The translations under genes were made by a program, and so were the position numbers. From Saccharomycopsis fibuligera x Saccharomycopsis cf. fibuligera (lineage: Eukaryota > Ascomycota > Saccharomycetes > Ascoideales > Saccharomycopsidaceae), in NCBI GenBank assembly GCA_001936135.1, contig CP012809.1, forward strand, positions 2,591,501 to 2,655,500: a stretch of DNA of 64,000 nucleotides, written 5' to 3'. Below, in pieces: positions 1 to 14,084 of this stretch. Position 1 is the stretch's first letter; the number at the start of each line of letters is the position of its first letter. The notes beneath the pieces were generated by a model. The model saw only the letters and a program-made list of their open reading frames with translations. It was not told the origin of the DNA and made no database searches.

Positions 1-1978
<1,978 letters not shown>

Positions 1979-2712
1979 GTCAATAATGGTAATGGGATAA
2001 GACTCTCTTAAAGCCACATCAAGCATGTATTTTTTTGTTCTTTGTTTTTTTTGTGTTGCTAGATTTTTAAGTGATGGGTTCATTTTTATAATTTTGGGGT
2101 CATGATAGAGTCGAGTTTGGCGATTTGCTATGTCAAGTTGTTTTTGCTAATGATTTGGCCACAAAGTTTTTTGTCCCATGCATTAGTGTATTTATTAGTT
2201 TTAAATTTATTTTATTTCGTCTCATTTTAATTATTTTCCTTTTAAGCATATGTGTTTTTCAAATCCTAAGTACAAATTCATGGTAAAATCTATAGTATTC
2301 TCTGTCTTATTGAGTCACGTAGCTGTGTCTTAGATTCTTGTTATAAGCGTATGCAATATTTAAAGTTGACTCAGTTCTATAATGTGATATTTCGCGAAGG
2401 CCTGTCGCTTTATATATTTGGTTTCCAGAGGTCTACCTTAAAGCGTAACGGTTAGCGTTGAGTACCGGGCATTTGACACACGAATCGGGTAAGATGGCTT
2501 GCAGCAAAAAATTTTTTTTTTTTTGGTTTCCCGCTCCCACATTGTTGTAAACAGAAAAAAATGGTTGGAAACCAGCGCTAATCTGTTAACAAACCAAACA
2601 CATTTCAATCGTTGCAGCAATATCTCTCTCTTCCAATCAGAGCGCTTACTTTGCCAACCTCAGTATCAGCATCAAGCCTCTTTCCAAGCAATTTAAAGCT
2701 ACATCAGCTGTC
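1979..2712. other. intergenic: DBP2 3' end and NET1 promoter
   Basis: No gene seen. It holds the T-rich DBP2 3' region and the NET1 upstream region. At about 2430-2500 there is a tRNA-like D-arm followed by a T run, discussed under rejected items. Confidence 0.6.
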
Positions 2713-5700
2713 ATGGTTAGGCTTCAAGTAATCATTGTGCCGCCGAGCTCTTTGGCTACTGCTCAGCTTAGCGAGGCGCTTGCCAATATCAACATCAATA
2801 GTTCGCATGCCAATGGCGCCAACAACAAAGCACCAAACAGTACCAATTATGAGGCGGCTTTTGGTCAGCAATATGAAGATAAAACCAGAAAGTTTCTCCA
2901 TATTACAAGTGAGAAGAATTCATTGGAGCAGGTGGCAGAGGAAATTATTAAACGGTTTTTCAAGTTATATCCGAACGATGAATCTTTGGACATCAACAGA
3001 TTGCAGGATGGTCAAGGATTGGACTTGGACCCTGAATACTTGGTTAAAGACGTTTATGATACTGAAAATTATTCACCAGCCCATCCACATATTATTAGAA
3101 TTATTTTGAATAATGAGCTTACCTCAATTGACCCTGAAGTCAGTAGCAACAGAATCCATTCTCAGATTTTGCCAACAGAAAATACCAGCATGTCTTCAAT
3201 GACTAGCTTAAAAAGAAATCGCAACGATAATGAAGAAAAAATTTCCAAAAAAAAACGTAGACATACATCTATTTGGAGCAGAAAAGTCAATGCAAACAAT
3301 TCTAATATGTCGTTTAACAGTTTTTCGTTAAGTCAAAGTACTCCAGTGACATCCGAAAATATCATTCTCAATCTCCCATCAACCTCCACCTCCAATGGTT
3401 CAGGAAATGCAGTTTATCAAAAGCTCAATCTGAAACAGTCCAGCTCTTCTTTGCGCCAATCCCAAGTTAATGGTGACAATGAGCGCAGCGCAAATATTAC
3501 ATTTACTCCCCCGGCAAGTAACAATAGTGTGATCATTGGTCCAAGAAAGACCAGATCTTCCACCATACGCCCTTCTATAGAGTCTGATTCTGATGATACC
3601 AGAGCTATCCATTCACCTTCAAGTAAAAGAATTACTTCTGGTATGCTACATCTTCCACAAAGAAAAGTTGATTCTGTGACATCGAATACCAGCATTAACG
3701 ATATTTCAATGGACAAGCTGACTGTTCTTAAGTCCAATGGAAATGTATCTAAAGAAGAATCAAGCTCTGAATCAGACTCTGAATCAGAGAGTGATTTTGA
3801 TGCCGAAATCGAGATAAATAATGAAACAAAACAAGTTAAGGAATTAGATCAGAAAAGTATTTTGTCAGAATCTCGCAAAACTTCCAACAAGATCGAAAGC
3901 TCTCAAGCGAAGCAACCGGAAAAGAAAAGCGGTCTACCAGAACCTCACGAAAGTGCCAATAGAGATAAAGAGTCAACTAAGGAATTAAAACTGAAAAGTG
4001 CTTTACCAGAGCTTCGTAAAAATTCCATTAAGAATGGAAGTTCTCAAGTTATAGCACCACAGACTTCTGTTTTAGAAAAACAGCAACAAGAAAGTTTGAA
4101 ATCAAAATTGAGAAACAAGAGTACAAAAAATCAAGATGAAAGTGAAAAACAAAATAATGCCAACAATTTATTGAGCAAAAAACATACTGTTGCTAAGCAA
4201 AAGCCGGTTACTGTCGGATCAACAGTTGCTAAACCGGCTGTACAACCAACTAGAGATAATGAGTTAGATCAACAAGTATTTGTGTTGACCGAAAAGCTTG
4301 ATACCAAAAAGTTGACTAATAATCTTTCATCAAAGAATCATGAGCACAAAATTGAAACATTTATGTCGTTTATACAACGTGATAAAGAATCTGGATTGCC
4401 TATAGTTTCTCCAATAGCTTGCGATTATTGTCGCAAAGGAAAACAAAAGTGCAGTAGGCATTACCCATCTTGCTTCAGATGTATGTTCAGCGCAAAATCG
4501 CCTCGAAAATGTGAATATGATGATCAACAGATTGCTAATTATTTCAGGAGACATCCGGAGAAAAAACCACTTAAGCGCTCTCAGATTGACCATGCTCAAG
4601 AAAATGGAACAAAGGAGAGTCAGAAACCCCAAACGTCGCAATTATCTCAAGCTGCCGCTGTAACAAGTAAGAAAGCATCACCCAAGCCTCAAGCGACAAA
4701 GGAATCTCAAGCTGCTGATGCTACAAATAGGTCATCACCAAAACCAAAAGGAGTTTTTGCTAGGATGAAAAGAGCACCACCACCACCCTTGAATGGCAAA
4801 GAACAAGAAACCAACGATGAATTGGAGTCAAGTAGCAAACAAAATGCGGATAATAATGATGATGGACGAATTTCTGTAAAAGCAGAAAATCATACCTTTA
4901 ATGTTATTCCAAAGGGAAAAGATGGGGTAGTGGTAGAAACTGATGAGCCCTCGTTGACCAAGGATGAGATTATGAAGATGTTTAAAAACGGAATGAGAGT
5001 GCCTGCAAGTTTGAAAAGATCTTCAATTAGCAAAATTGACATCAAAAAAATCCCAAGAGGATCTAGATTGGCAGCAAAGAAGGCGAATAAATTAATTCAA
5101 AGTATTACCAAAGATGGTACGGTAACTTTGTCAAACGGTAAGGAACAAAAATTAACCCTGAATTCTGATGATGAAATTTCTGACTCTCCTCCTGCTAACA
5201 TTCACAAAAGAAATAATTTAAAAGAAACAATAATATCTGATGCAGCCGCTGCAAATAAGCACCCAACAGAAAACAGCGCTGATAAAGGTAAGGCTAATGC
5301 TAAAAACAAACCTGGCTTGAAAGGTGTTCCAGTGAGCTTCAACCAAGAAACAAAAGCTGGCAGTAATACTTACGGTGTGCCAACAGATGAAGAAAAGCAA
5401 AGAATTCTTGAAACTCAGTACAGATTAGCAATGGAAATGCTGACCCAGTCTGCGGGGGAAACTAATATTGGCCCTGCATTTGATAAAATTAGTCAACAGT
5501 CTAATAATATTACTGAAAGACAGCGTAGGGCTTCTGCATTGATCCAAAAGGCTAAGAAAGACAAGCAACTCAGAGAAGCTGAAGCAATGAACAAGAGTGA
5601 AAGAAGTTTGTCAAAAGCCATCAATGATTCTCTTGATGCTGCTGATATTTCTATGAAGTCTATTTCAAGCACTCAAAATAATGAGCCTGCTTCTGCTGAA

Positions 5701-6911
5701 TTGTTTGCTCAAGTTGAGAATCAGCAACAAAACGGCACTGAACAAAATAAGAAAAACCATCTTAGCACTTTGCTCAAGGTAAAGAAAGATCTAAGTAGTA
5801 TACGTTCAGGTGACAATGATACCGACGTTAGCGATAATGATAGCGATGTTGAAATGAAGGACTCTTTCGTCATGAAAGCTGATGAAAGCGCTGCTGATGA
5901 ACAAATGAGAATTGATTTTCGTGAGCTGTCAACACAAAATCCTGGCACTGGGAGCCAGCAAACTACCAAACCCGAAAAGAGAATTGCTCCTGTTGCCACA
6001 TCAACACAGTTGGATAAGGCTATTTCTGATGATTCCAGCTCTGGTGATTCAGATTCAATTTCTGAAGACTCCGACTCTGATTCCGATTCCGATTCCGATG
6101 ATGATGAGAAAGATGCTGCTGAACGAGGGTTTACTTCGAAATCGACTTCTAGCTCCGCTGCTCAAACCGCAGCTGCATTACAACAAAAGCCTATTCAACT
6201 TGCTCCAAAAGCAAACTCAAATGTAACTGGCGGCAGCTTCAGACAAACAAGGTCAAGCCAAAGATTGCAAAAAAGCCCAACATCAACTACATCGGCAAAG
6301 CAAGAACATAATGCTTCTATTCCACCAATACTGACAGATACTGAGAAAATAAATGAGGATTCCAGCAGTGGTTCTGAATCATCTGACTCTGATTCCGATT
6401 CAAGTGATAGTGAAGATAGTGAGTCAAATGCTGATAGCGAAGGCAGAAAATTTACTGATGCTAAAAGTGATTTCAACGAATTCAATAAAACGACTAGCAA
6501 TGTACCTAAAGGAACTTTCAAAACTGACCCAGCACCGCAACCACATCCTGCTTCTGAACAACCTACAATCAATAAAGAAGAGGAAAACAATAACGAAAGT
6601 AGCAGCGGTAACAGTAGTGACAGCAGCGACGATGACAGCGATGACGGCAGCAGCAATGACGACTCATCTGATGAAGAAGAAGAACAAAATGCAAAGAAGC
6701 AGCCAGAGAATCCGAGTTCCTCCATTAAGACGGCCACCGCAGCAGTAATTTCAAAAAAATCAGCAAATGAGCCTTTACTTACTAGATCTGGTACGAAAAG
6801 TCAACCACATAGACTTGGTCCACTTACTCAAGCTCCGGTTTCGCCAGAACGAGAACAAACGACAGCCACTAAATTTGCCAATACAAACAATTCTCTCAAA
6901 TCCAACAAACC

Positions 6912-6942
<31 letters not shown>

Positions 6943-7491
6943 TTGAAAAGTTTATCGTCTTTGTCTCAATTAGCCTCCCGAGGTGTTCCTGATGTCAAGG
7001 ACATAGCTAAACCTTCTTCATCATCGTTACCAGCGGGCAGAACCCCTACTGCTGCCACAGTAAATCAGAGAAAATCTCGCAGAGGCGTATTTTCAAGAAA
7101 ATCCCTAACTGGCAGCACAACACCAGCTGGTGCCGATTCTGGCTCAGATTCAGATAGCGATAGCGATAGTGATAGCGATTCAGATGATGATTCAGATGAC
7201 TCAAGTAGTGGCTCAGACAGCAATAACGGTGACAAGAAAACCGCCAAGGGCAGCAAGCAGGCGGCTAAAGCGAGAAACGAGAAGCAGAATGGCAAGAGTT
7301 CAGATTCAGATTCAGGATCTAGTTCAGATTCGGATTCGGATTCGGATTCGGATTCGGATTCAGATGAAGCAGAAGGAGCTAATGTAAGCCAGGGCCAACC
7401 TTTCATTACATCACGTAAGGCAAGAGACTTGGTTGGAGCTAGAAAGAAGCCGACTAAAGGACGGAATAAAGGCTTTAGAGGCTTGTGGTGA
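2713..7491 (+). CDS. NET1: NET1/CFI1-like nucleolar RENT-complex protein
   Basis: Predicted 1592-aa nucleolar scaffold of the RENT complex, which in Saccharomyces tethers Cdc14 phosphatase and Sir2 to rDNA and stimulates Pol I. The N-terminus begins VRLQVIIVPPSSLATAQ and continues with LQDGQGLDLDPEYLVKDVY and IIRIILNNEL, matching the Net1/Tof2 N-terminal domain. The rest is long and disordered, with Ser-Asp/Glu acidic blocks (residues about 355-365, 1110-1135, 1215-1240, 1295-1320, 1475-1497 and 1535-1555), a poly-Asn run and a basic C-terminus. Oddity: a cysteine cluster C570-x2-C573-x6-C580-x6-C587-x2-C590-x9-C600 resembling a fungal Zn2Cys6 knot, which I do not associate with Saccharomyces Net1. 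It is a single exon starting at the first ATG. It could equally be the single ancestor of the Net1/Tof2 pair. Confidence 0.85.
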
Positions 7492-8846
7492 GTAATTTCT
7501 CAAAAATCTCAAATGAACCGCAGTTAATTTTTGATATTAATTTTTGAGTTTTTTTTTTTTTTTTTTAGTTCAAGTTTTTTCACATGTTTAGTTTTTATTT
7601 TATTTTATTTTTATTTTTATTTTTATTTCAACGTCTTTACTACCACTCATCTGTTAATCAGTTTTGTTTGTGTATCTGTAAAATCTTTTCTGAACTTTCT
7701 CTGAATCACATCTATGTTCTGTCTGTTATTATATAAATATGTATATTATCACTATCACCATTACAACCATTGATATTTTTTTCTTTTTTTTATTTTTTTT
7801 TTTTTTTTTTTTTTCGTACTTGATTTGCACCTTAATTATTTTTTTCTTATAGTGTGCACTATTTAAACTATACTGGTAGCAACGCTATAAAAAAAATGTA
7901 TGATTGGGTTCTGCATGCATTTATCTCTACATTTTTGTGCTTATAAATTTGCATAGATTCTTTTGCTTTCTTGCTTTTCAAGTTATTCTTACCGAAAACC
8001 AACAAAAATAACTGTAGTTTGAAAACAACAGAAATGAAAAAAACAAACACAAAAACGTTAATAAATAAATATGCGAAATACTTGGCAGTAGGTAGTATTT
8101 GAAAGCAAAACAAAAACAAAAAAAAGAAAGTAATAATAATAAACAATTAAGAAAATGTGTATAATGAGTGGACGTTAACGACTAAAGACAAACAATGAGC
8201 GAAACCAAAGCACAATAACAGGGTGGTTATAAACAAAAAGAAAACGATAAACAAAAACTTAGGATAAAGATAAGAAGATAATTAGAAGAATATAACCGTT
8301 CGTGACCTTTGTATATAAGTCTGCTAAACGAGAAAAAGTAGAGGAAAAAGAAGATAGCAAATAATGATAATGAAATGATACGTGGATATAAACGTTTGAA
8401 TATAGATCAAAAATAAACAAAGTATTAAAATAGAAATAGTCAAGAACTAAAAAAGAAAAAAGGAACAGTTAGTTAAAGAATAAAACGCAACAACAAAACA
8501 AAGTAAACGATGAATAAATGAAAAAAAGAAAAATTGTATGTATTTGGCTGGAACCCAGATAGATGCGAACTATAGATCAGTCGGGCGACCTTTTTCTCAG
8601 AAAAAGTAAAATAAAAATAATTAAGTTAGCTCTTGAAAATAAAAAAATTGAGCGAAAATAAGCAGCTAATTGGAAGCAAAAAAGATATTATTATTGTTCA
8701 AAAAACAAGTTCGAGAAGTGAATTGATAAAATACAGTCTATATTTTTTTATTTTTTTATTTTTTGTTTTTTGTTTATGAGATATTTTTTCTTCAAGAATT
8801 TGAATAATGTCCAGAAAGTTTGATGTGAATATAATAACTAAACTTT
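7492..8846. other. intergenic between convergent NET1 and BNI1
   Basis: About 1.35 kb, strongly T-rich on the left (including a T run near 7796-7814) and A-rich on the right, as expected for two facing 3' regions. No gene or RNA was recognised. It is long for a convergent gap. Confidence 0.6.
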
Positions 8847-11800
8847 CTATTGTTGATCAGATTGCGAGCTAAGAGATGATGAGACGTTTTCTTGCTGCTG
8901 TTCTTGCTGCTGTTCTTGCTGCTGCTGTTGTTTCTGCTGTTGCTGTTGCCTTTCTAATCTTTTTTGCTTTCTTAACTGTTGAGCGGCAGTCAAACCATCT
9001 TCACTAAAGCTAGGCGATGAGCCGCTTCCACGAAGAGTTTTCAACAAATTACGTGCTCTAGCACCAACATCGCTGTCATTTTCTAAATCATCATCAACAA
9101 TGGCTTCCTCGCTACTGTCAATTTCTTTAGAGGGCTGTTGAGGTTGTTGTTGCAGTTTTTGATCAGAAGAGACTTCTGCACCTTCACTGCCAGGTTTACC
9201 TCCATCGTCTTCATCTTCTTCCTTAATCGAGTCATCTAAAACTGATAAGTTAGCCATACTGTGACTGTCAATTGAGTCATCGTCGGACAGCAAACCCAAA
9301 CCAGTGGTGGTGACCTCCAAAATGTTCTTCTTTGCATCCAATAATTTTTTTCTAGCAAGGGCTTTTCTTCTTGCTGAAGAAGGATCGCCTTTCGAAGGAC
9401 CAACCTTTTTCAATTTTTCTAGTAAGTTATCCATAACCGCATTGCGGTCAGCTTCTCCCCGCTGAGCTTTTTCACGCTCAGTAATAGTTTTTTCCAACAT
9501 GAGCTTTCTTTGTTCATATACCTTCAATTCTTCCTCACGCTTCATATTGTCTCTTTGTGCCTTTTGGTATTCTTGAATAAAGTTAGAAAATTTAGCGAAG
9601 AAAGAGTTACGAGAGAAATTGTCACTAGTGTTTTCACCAAAGAAAGCCATCAATCTGTTGAAACCGTTAAGGATAATTTTTGCTTGCTCAGAAAGTAGCT
9701 CACTTTTTCTTCTAGCATCCGGAAGTGAAGGTAAAACTGTAGTTAAAACCCTATCTTTTGGATGGAATAATGTTGAGTCACTCAAATTACCAATGTCAAT
9801 AGATGTCTCGACATTCTTTACAGAACGAGAATATTCTTTGCAATCATTTTCCAAAACCTCTATAGACAATTTAGCAACAGTTAACACTGGTTTTAACTCA
9901 TCCAAAAACTCAGAAAATTGAGGATAAACTTGCCTAACAATTTTTTCAATGTAATGCAAAAACGTCATACTGTTCTTATCATCCTTCATGAAACTCAATC
10001 TCTGCAACGTGCCCAACTTGAAACCACGAGCTTGTTTTCCTGCATCATTCATGTAATTACCAAATGCTAAAATGATATTAAACACGTATCTAATGTTATC
10101 AGAATTCTGGATAGCTTCAACTGCTTCGTCAACCTGTTGTAATTTAGTGACTAAAAGCGAATATTCTTTTTCAAAATTAGTAATAACCAACAATGCTCTC
10201 ATTCTTGAGTTCCAGTAATGCTGCAAATTGTAAATCAACTCCAAGTATATTCTATCAGCTCTTTGTAATTCATTTGGATCCTTGTCAGGCTTCTTCTCTG
10301 AGCCTCTAGTCCAGTCAGTACTGTATGGTTCCAAGTTTCTGGCCAAATTGTTTGGAACTTCAATAATTTCACGTTTAGCCAAAAATTCCAAAACGTTCAC
10401 ATTATCGAGCACCGAATCATCACAAGATAAAACTTTAAGAACAGTTTCCTCATCAGAGAGATGTGAAAATGCATGCAAATTAATATTGAACTGCTGGTTA
10501 ACATCTCTTGGCAAAAATGTAACCTTATTGATTTCTGAGGCTTTCTTACTAGCCAATTTTTTAGCTTCTTTGGCAGCAAACAAATCTTCCATTTCATCAA
10601 AGACACCTTTTCCTAGCAAATCATTAGCAAAAGTCTCACCAGAGACGCCATCCCACACAGAGTTCTCAGTATTTTCAAGCTTTTCCCAGTGCAACTGTTT
10701 CAATTTTCTCTTCGGTCTTGGGTAATTCACAAATGGATCATTAACCCCAAGTGCCATCGAAACGCGTTTGGAAACAGGACCAGAAGGAAATGGTGGAGGC
10801 ACAGGAGAGTTTGGAGAAAATGGTGGAGATGTTGGAGAAAGCATGCCTGGTAATGGTGGAGGAGGTGGGGGTGGCGGAGACTGGGCACCAGCAAAAGGCA
10901 CAGGAGAAGGAGAAAGCGATGAAGGCAATGGAGGAGGAGGAGGAGCAGAGGAGGATAATGGTGGCAGAGATGGAGTGAGTGACGGTGGTAAAGGTGGTGG
11001 TGGAGGTGGAGGCGCCAGCGTTGATTTTGATAATGGCGTCGTAGATGCAGTCGAGCCTTCTGCGTGTGGTGGAGGTGGAGGCGGAGGCGGAGGAGGCGGT
11101 TGTGTTCCTGAAGCGTCTCCAGAATGTTCTCCTTTCCTGATAATTTCGTCCAAAACAGGTTTGAAAGATTGGACATTTTGACTTGATGCTTTGACATCGT
11201 TTACAGCAGCATTGCCGCTTATGACCTCGCCAATAGAAGGTTGTTGAACTTGACCGCCAATATACTTTTGTTCAAGACGAGCCATAATCTTATTAGGTGA
11301 TTCTTCTTCGTCTTCGGCAGCAGCAGTAACAGCGGCAGTTGCTCTTTCTTTAGAAAGAGCATTTAATCTTTTTTGTAGTTCGGCTTTCAATAATTCAACT
11401 TCTTGCAATTCTTCCTTCAATTTGTTTTTATATTCAGGATTCAAAGACTTGCGTTTATCTTGTGGAGCAGTGTCAGGTATATCATCAATATTGAAGTCAA
11501 TGTTAAAGTCTTTGAACGAACTATTCAACTCGTTTAATCTATCAAAGGCCATGTACTTTTTCTTTCTCATGAGCTCTTGCATTCTTTCATCATCGCTGTA
11601 TTTGATGATATCGTTCGAATCTTGCTGTAAACTTTCCAACTTCTTTCTTAATTTTGCAAGCTTGTCCAAATCATCATCTCTTGCAGGTCTTGGTTCTGGA
11701 GGTGACATTGGTTCCATATGCATAAATGAATTTGGAACAGGCGATTGCTTATTTGCTTTACTCACAGTTTCGAAATCAGCATTTTCAAGATCCCAAGCCA

Positions 11801-14084
11801 ATCTACCAATCAGATCCATTTGGTCTCTCAAATGTCTTAATCTATTATTAGGTTCTATGGTTTTTCTGAGAAGATTACTTTGCTGTTTGTAGTCGTCTCT
11901 TTTCTGAGCCAAGTTTGCCTTGATTTTAGATAGCACTTGTTGATTTGAACCCAAGTTTTCAGACGAAGTGTTACCAGAAATGGCAACAAACAATTCCCTC
12001 ATTTCCAATTCTTGTTGATTTTTTTCCAGCAAATGCTGTTCTTTCAACTTCTCCAATTCAGAATTTAACTGATCATTCATTCTTTTTTGTCTTTGCACCA
12101 ATATTGCTTGCTCATTCAATTCTTTGTTGAGTTTTTCTAACATACCTTGAGCACCCAATGAGAGCTGTCTAGCCATTTCATCCCTTTCTGCAGTTGCTTC
12201 TTCAGCACGTTTATTGGCCTCTTTGAGCTCTTTAATTGCTCTGCGAGCCATTTCATCGTTTTGCAAGCCAGAATACAACCTTTGAATGGCAATATTCATT
12301 GAAGCATCTTCGTCAGAGCTAGTATTGTGCATAGCGACGCCAGATACTATTCCGTCAATCAATCTGAATGATTTAGACAATTCTTGAGAGTCATTTGCTT
12401 TCATAGGATCAGCCTGAGCTAAGAACATGTGTTGCAATGTTGAAAGAAAGTAACCTTCTGCATCGCTACCTTTAACTTTATGCCACACTTGATTCACCAA
12501 TGAAAGCGGATCATTCAAGTCAACATTGGTGCTATTATCTGCTTTTACCATAGATTCGTAGTCAAGGGCTGCGTTTTCTTCAAACTCACGGATTTTGTCA
12601 TCAACTGTCTCGTTGGCCAATTCTTGAAATTTTTTGAATAATTTAGCCAAGCCAGCAGCTTTGAATTGTGCTCTGATATGCAATCTGATTCTAAAATCTT
12701 CACCGGTTTGCGCTATGCTGTTGATCAACAAAACAGTAGCGTAAACATATTCAATCAAGTTATTTTCTCCGCTTTGCCCATTGGCTTTGAACTCTTCTGA
12801 AGCGCCCACCAAAGAACCCATTTTGCCTCTTCCATCAAAAGTTTCAGAGACCACCTTAAGCCATTCTTCAAATCTTCTTGGCTTTGATCTTGATGCAGCA
12901 CTTGATGCAGATGATGGCGAGTTTGCAGATTCTCGCCTATTTTTTTTCTGTTTTCCGGGCATGTATTTTTCCATGCCTTTGACATGATTGTAAATATTGT
13001 CAGAAGTGAGATTATCCAACGAGGCCAAAACTTGGTGGAAGCCCTCGGGAGCCATCCAGTGGGTTAAAAACAACAACATGTCACTCACCATCTTTCTGGT
13101 CAGTAGTTTTGGCGATATTATGGCATTTGCAATAGCCGGAATGCACACTTTAGACTTTATTGCCATGTCAGCGCCATCAGTTATATTCAATATTGATTTG
13201 ATACATTTGAGCAAATGGAGTTCTCTGTCTAAAATTTCTTCAGCTGACATGTATCCGTGTCTAGTCTTTGAGTGCAACTGTTGTAGAACATTGCACAAAA
13301 CAATCAACCCTTGGGCCTCGATAAATTTGGTAACCCATTCAACTGGTTCTGTTCTCAACGAGACCCAAAGATTGCCCAACTGAGGAATTGTGATAGATTT
13401 ATCAATAAGTTTTTTGACGTAGAATTCGGGCGTAACGCTTTCTTCGCCTTGCTTGGTTCTGCGCTCTTGTTTTTTGAAATCATTCAACGCGTCTTGATAG
13501 ATAAGCATCCATTTTTTAGCTGGTCGATAGTTATGCATTTCGACTTTTGCCGCCTGAGGCAAGCTTTTGAAGTCTCTTTTCTCCATAAGTTCGCTAAACA
13601 TTGCATCAATGACCGCCTCATCTTCCGGCATTTTCATTTTTATTTGGAAATCATTGGAGTTTGGCGACATGCTATGAGCTGGACGGTGGCTACTGGAGCT
13701 GTTTATTCGCTGCTGGGAAGATGAGGATGTGCTCTTTCTAGGCTGTTGTTGATAAGACACAGACAGATGATGCGATCTTACTGTTGGTATTGGTTTAATA
13801 TCAGTTAAAGCATTTATGTCTTTGTAAGTGAGAAAATTTGAAGTACGGCGACTTTGTGGTGATGGAGGCGACTGCAAGCTTGAGGTATTCTTTGTGTCTA
13901 AAGTATGATATGAGCTAGAATGCAGTATGGAGTGATTATGAGTTGAGTTTGAGGAGTATGAGGACACGCTTGGTTGTCTTCGTCTGTCCTGAGAATACAC
14001 GGATTCGTCGTCACCATTATCATTTCGCGAAGTGAACTTTTTGAGCCCAGAGAAAAGCGAGCTTGACCCTTGCCTTGTGCTCAT
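8847..14084 (-). CDS. BNI1: Formin BNI1
   Basis: Formin of 1745 aa that nucleates and elongates linear actin cables at bud tip and neck under Rho GTPase control. Domains in order: a Ser-rich N-terminus; a GTPase-binding/DID region at about 150-450 (EWVTKFIEAQGLIVLCNVL, GADMAIKSK); coiled coil at about 600-750; a proline-rich FH1 at about 990-1105 with several uninterrupted runs of proline for profilin-actin; FH2 at about 1115-1515 (KQLHWEKLE, GNYMNDAGKQARGFKL); and a DAD-like autoinhibitory motif MDNLLEKLKK near 1550. The C-terminus has poly-Gln. Size and architecture match fungal Bni1. It is a single exon with an ATG start. The only uncertainty is Bni1 versus the paralogue Bnr1; length and the DAD favour Bni1. 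Confidence 0.95.
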   Translation of the reverse strand: MSTRQGSSSLFSGLKKFTSRNDNGDDESVYSQDRRRQPSVSSYSSNSTHNHSILHSSSYHTLDTKNTSSLQSPPSPQSRRTSNFLTYKDINALTDIKPIPTVRSHHLSVSYQQQPRKSTSSSSQQRINSSSSHRPAHSMSPNSNDFQIKMKMPEDEAVIDAMFSELMEKRDFKSLPQAAKVEMHNYRPAKKWMLIYQDALNDFKKQERRTKQGEESVTPEFYVKKLIDKSITIPQLGNLWVSLRTEPVEWVTKFIEAQGLIVLCNVLQQLHSKTRHGYMSAEEILDRELHLLKCIKSILNITDGADMAIKSKVCIPAIANAIISPKLLTRKMVSDMLLFLTHWMAPEGFHQVLASLDNLTSDNIYNHVKGMEKYMPGKQKKNRRESANSPSSASSAASRSKPRRFEEWLKVVSETFDGRGKMGSLVGASEEFKANGQSGENNLIEYVYATVLLINSIAQTGEDFRIRLHIRAQFKAAGLAKLFKKFQELANETVDDKIREFEENAALDYESMVKADNSTNVDLNDPLSLVNQVWHKVKGSDAEGYFLSTLQHMFLAQADPMKANDSQELSKSFRLIDGIVSGVAMHNTSSDEDASMNIAIQRLYSGLQNDEMARRAIKELKEANKRAEEATAERDEMARQLSLGAQGMLEKLNKELNEQAILVQRQKRMNDQLNSELEKLKEQHLLEKNQQELEMRELFVAISGNTSSENLGSNQQVLSKIKANLAQKRDDYKQQSNLLRKTIEPNNRLRHLRDQMDLIGRLAWDLENADFETVSKANKQSPVPNSFMHMEPMSPPEPRPARDDDLDKLAKLRKKLESLQQDSNDIIKYSDDERMQELMRKKKYMAFDRLNELNSSFKDFNIDFNIDDIPDTAPQDKRKSLNPEYKNKLKEELQEVELLKAELQKRLNALSKERATAAVTAAAEDEEESPNKIMARLEQKYIGGQVQQPSIGEVISGNAAVNDVKASSQNVQSFKPVLDEIIRKGEHSGDASGTQPPPPPPPPPPPHAEGSTASTTPLSKSTLAPPPPPPPLPPSLTPSLPPLSSSAPPPPPLPSSLSPSPVPFAGAQSPPPPPPPPLPGMLSPTSPPFSPNSPVPPPFPSGPVSKRVSMALGVNDPFVNYPRPKRKLKQLHWEKLENTENSVWDGVSGETFANDLLGKGVFDEMEDLFAAKEAKKLASKKASEINKVTFLPRDVNQQFNINLHAFSHLSDEETVLKVLSCDDSVLDNVNVLEFLAKREIIEVPNNLARNLEPYSTDWTRGSEKKPDKDPNELQRADRIYLELIYNLQHYWNSRMRALLVITNFEKEYSLLVTKLQQVDEAVEAIQNSDNIRYVFNIILAFGNYMNDAGKQARGFKLGTLQRLSFMKDDKNSMTFLHYIEKIVRQVYPQFSEFLDELKPVLTVAKLSIEVLENDCKEYSRSVKNVETSIDIGNLSDSTLFHPKDRVLTTVLPSLPDARRKSELLSEQAKIILNGFNRLMAFFGENTSDNFSRNSFFAKFSNFIQEYQKAQRDNMKREEELKVYEQRKLMLEKTITEREKAQRGEADRNAVMDNLLEKLKKVGPSKGDPSSARRKALARKKLLDAKKNILEVTTTGLGLLSDDDSIDSHSMANLSVLDDSIKEEDEDDGGKPGSEGAEVSSDQKLQQQPQQPSKEIDSSEEAIVDDDLENDSDVGARARNLLKTLRGSGSSPSFSEDGLTAAQQLRKQKRLERQQQQQKQQQQQEQQQEQQQENVSSSLSSQSDQQ

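Noticed and set aside
2430-2500. tRNA-like sequence with a Glu-type D-arm (AGCGTAACGGTTAGCGTT), partial acceptor pairing and a following T run
   Set aside because: The T-loop consensus is missing and the span from D-arm to acceptor is about nine bases too short. At best it is a degenerate tRNA relic.
6195-6737. Ser/Leu-rich minus-strand frame inside NET1
   Set aside because: It is the antisense shadow of Ser-Asp repeats.
10768-11181. Gly-rich plus-strand frame opposite BNI1
   Set aside because: It is the antisense shadow of the proline-rich FH1 domain.
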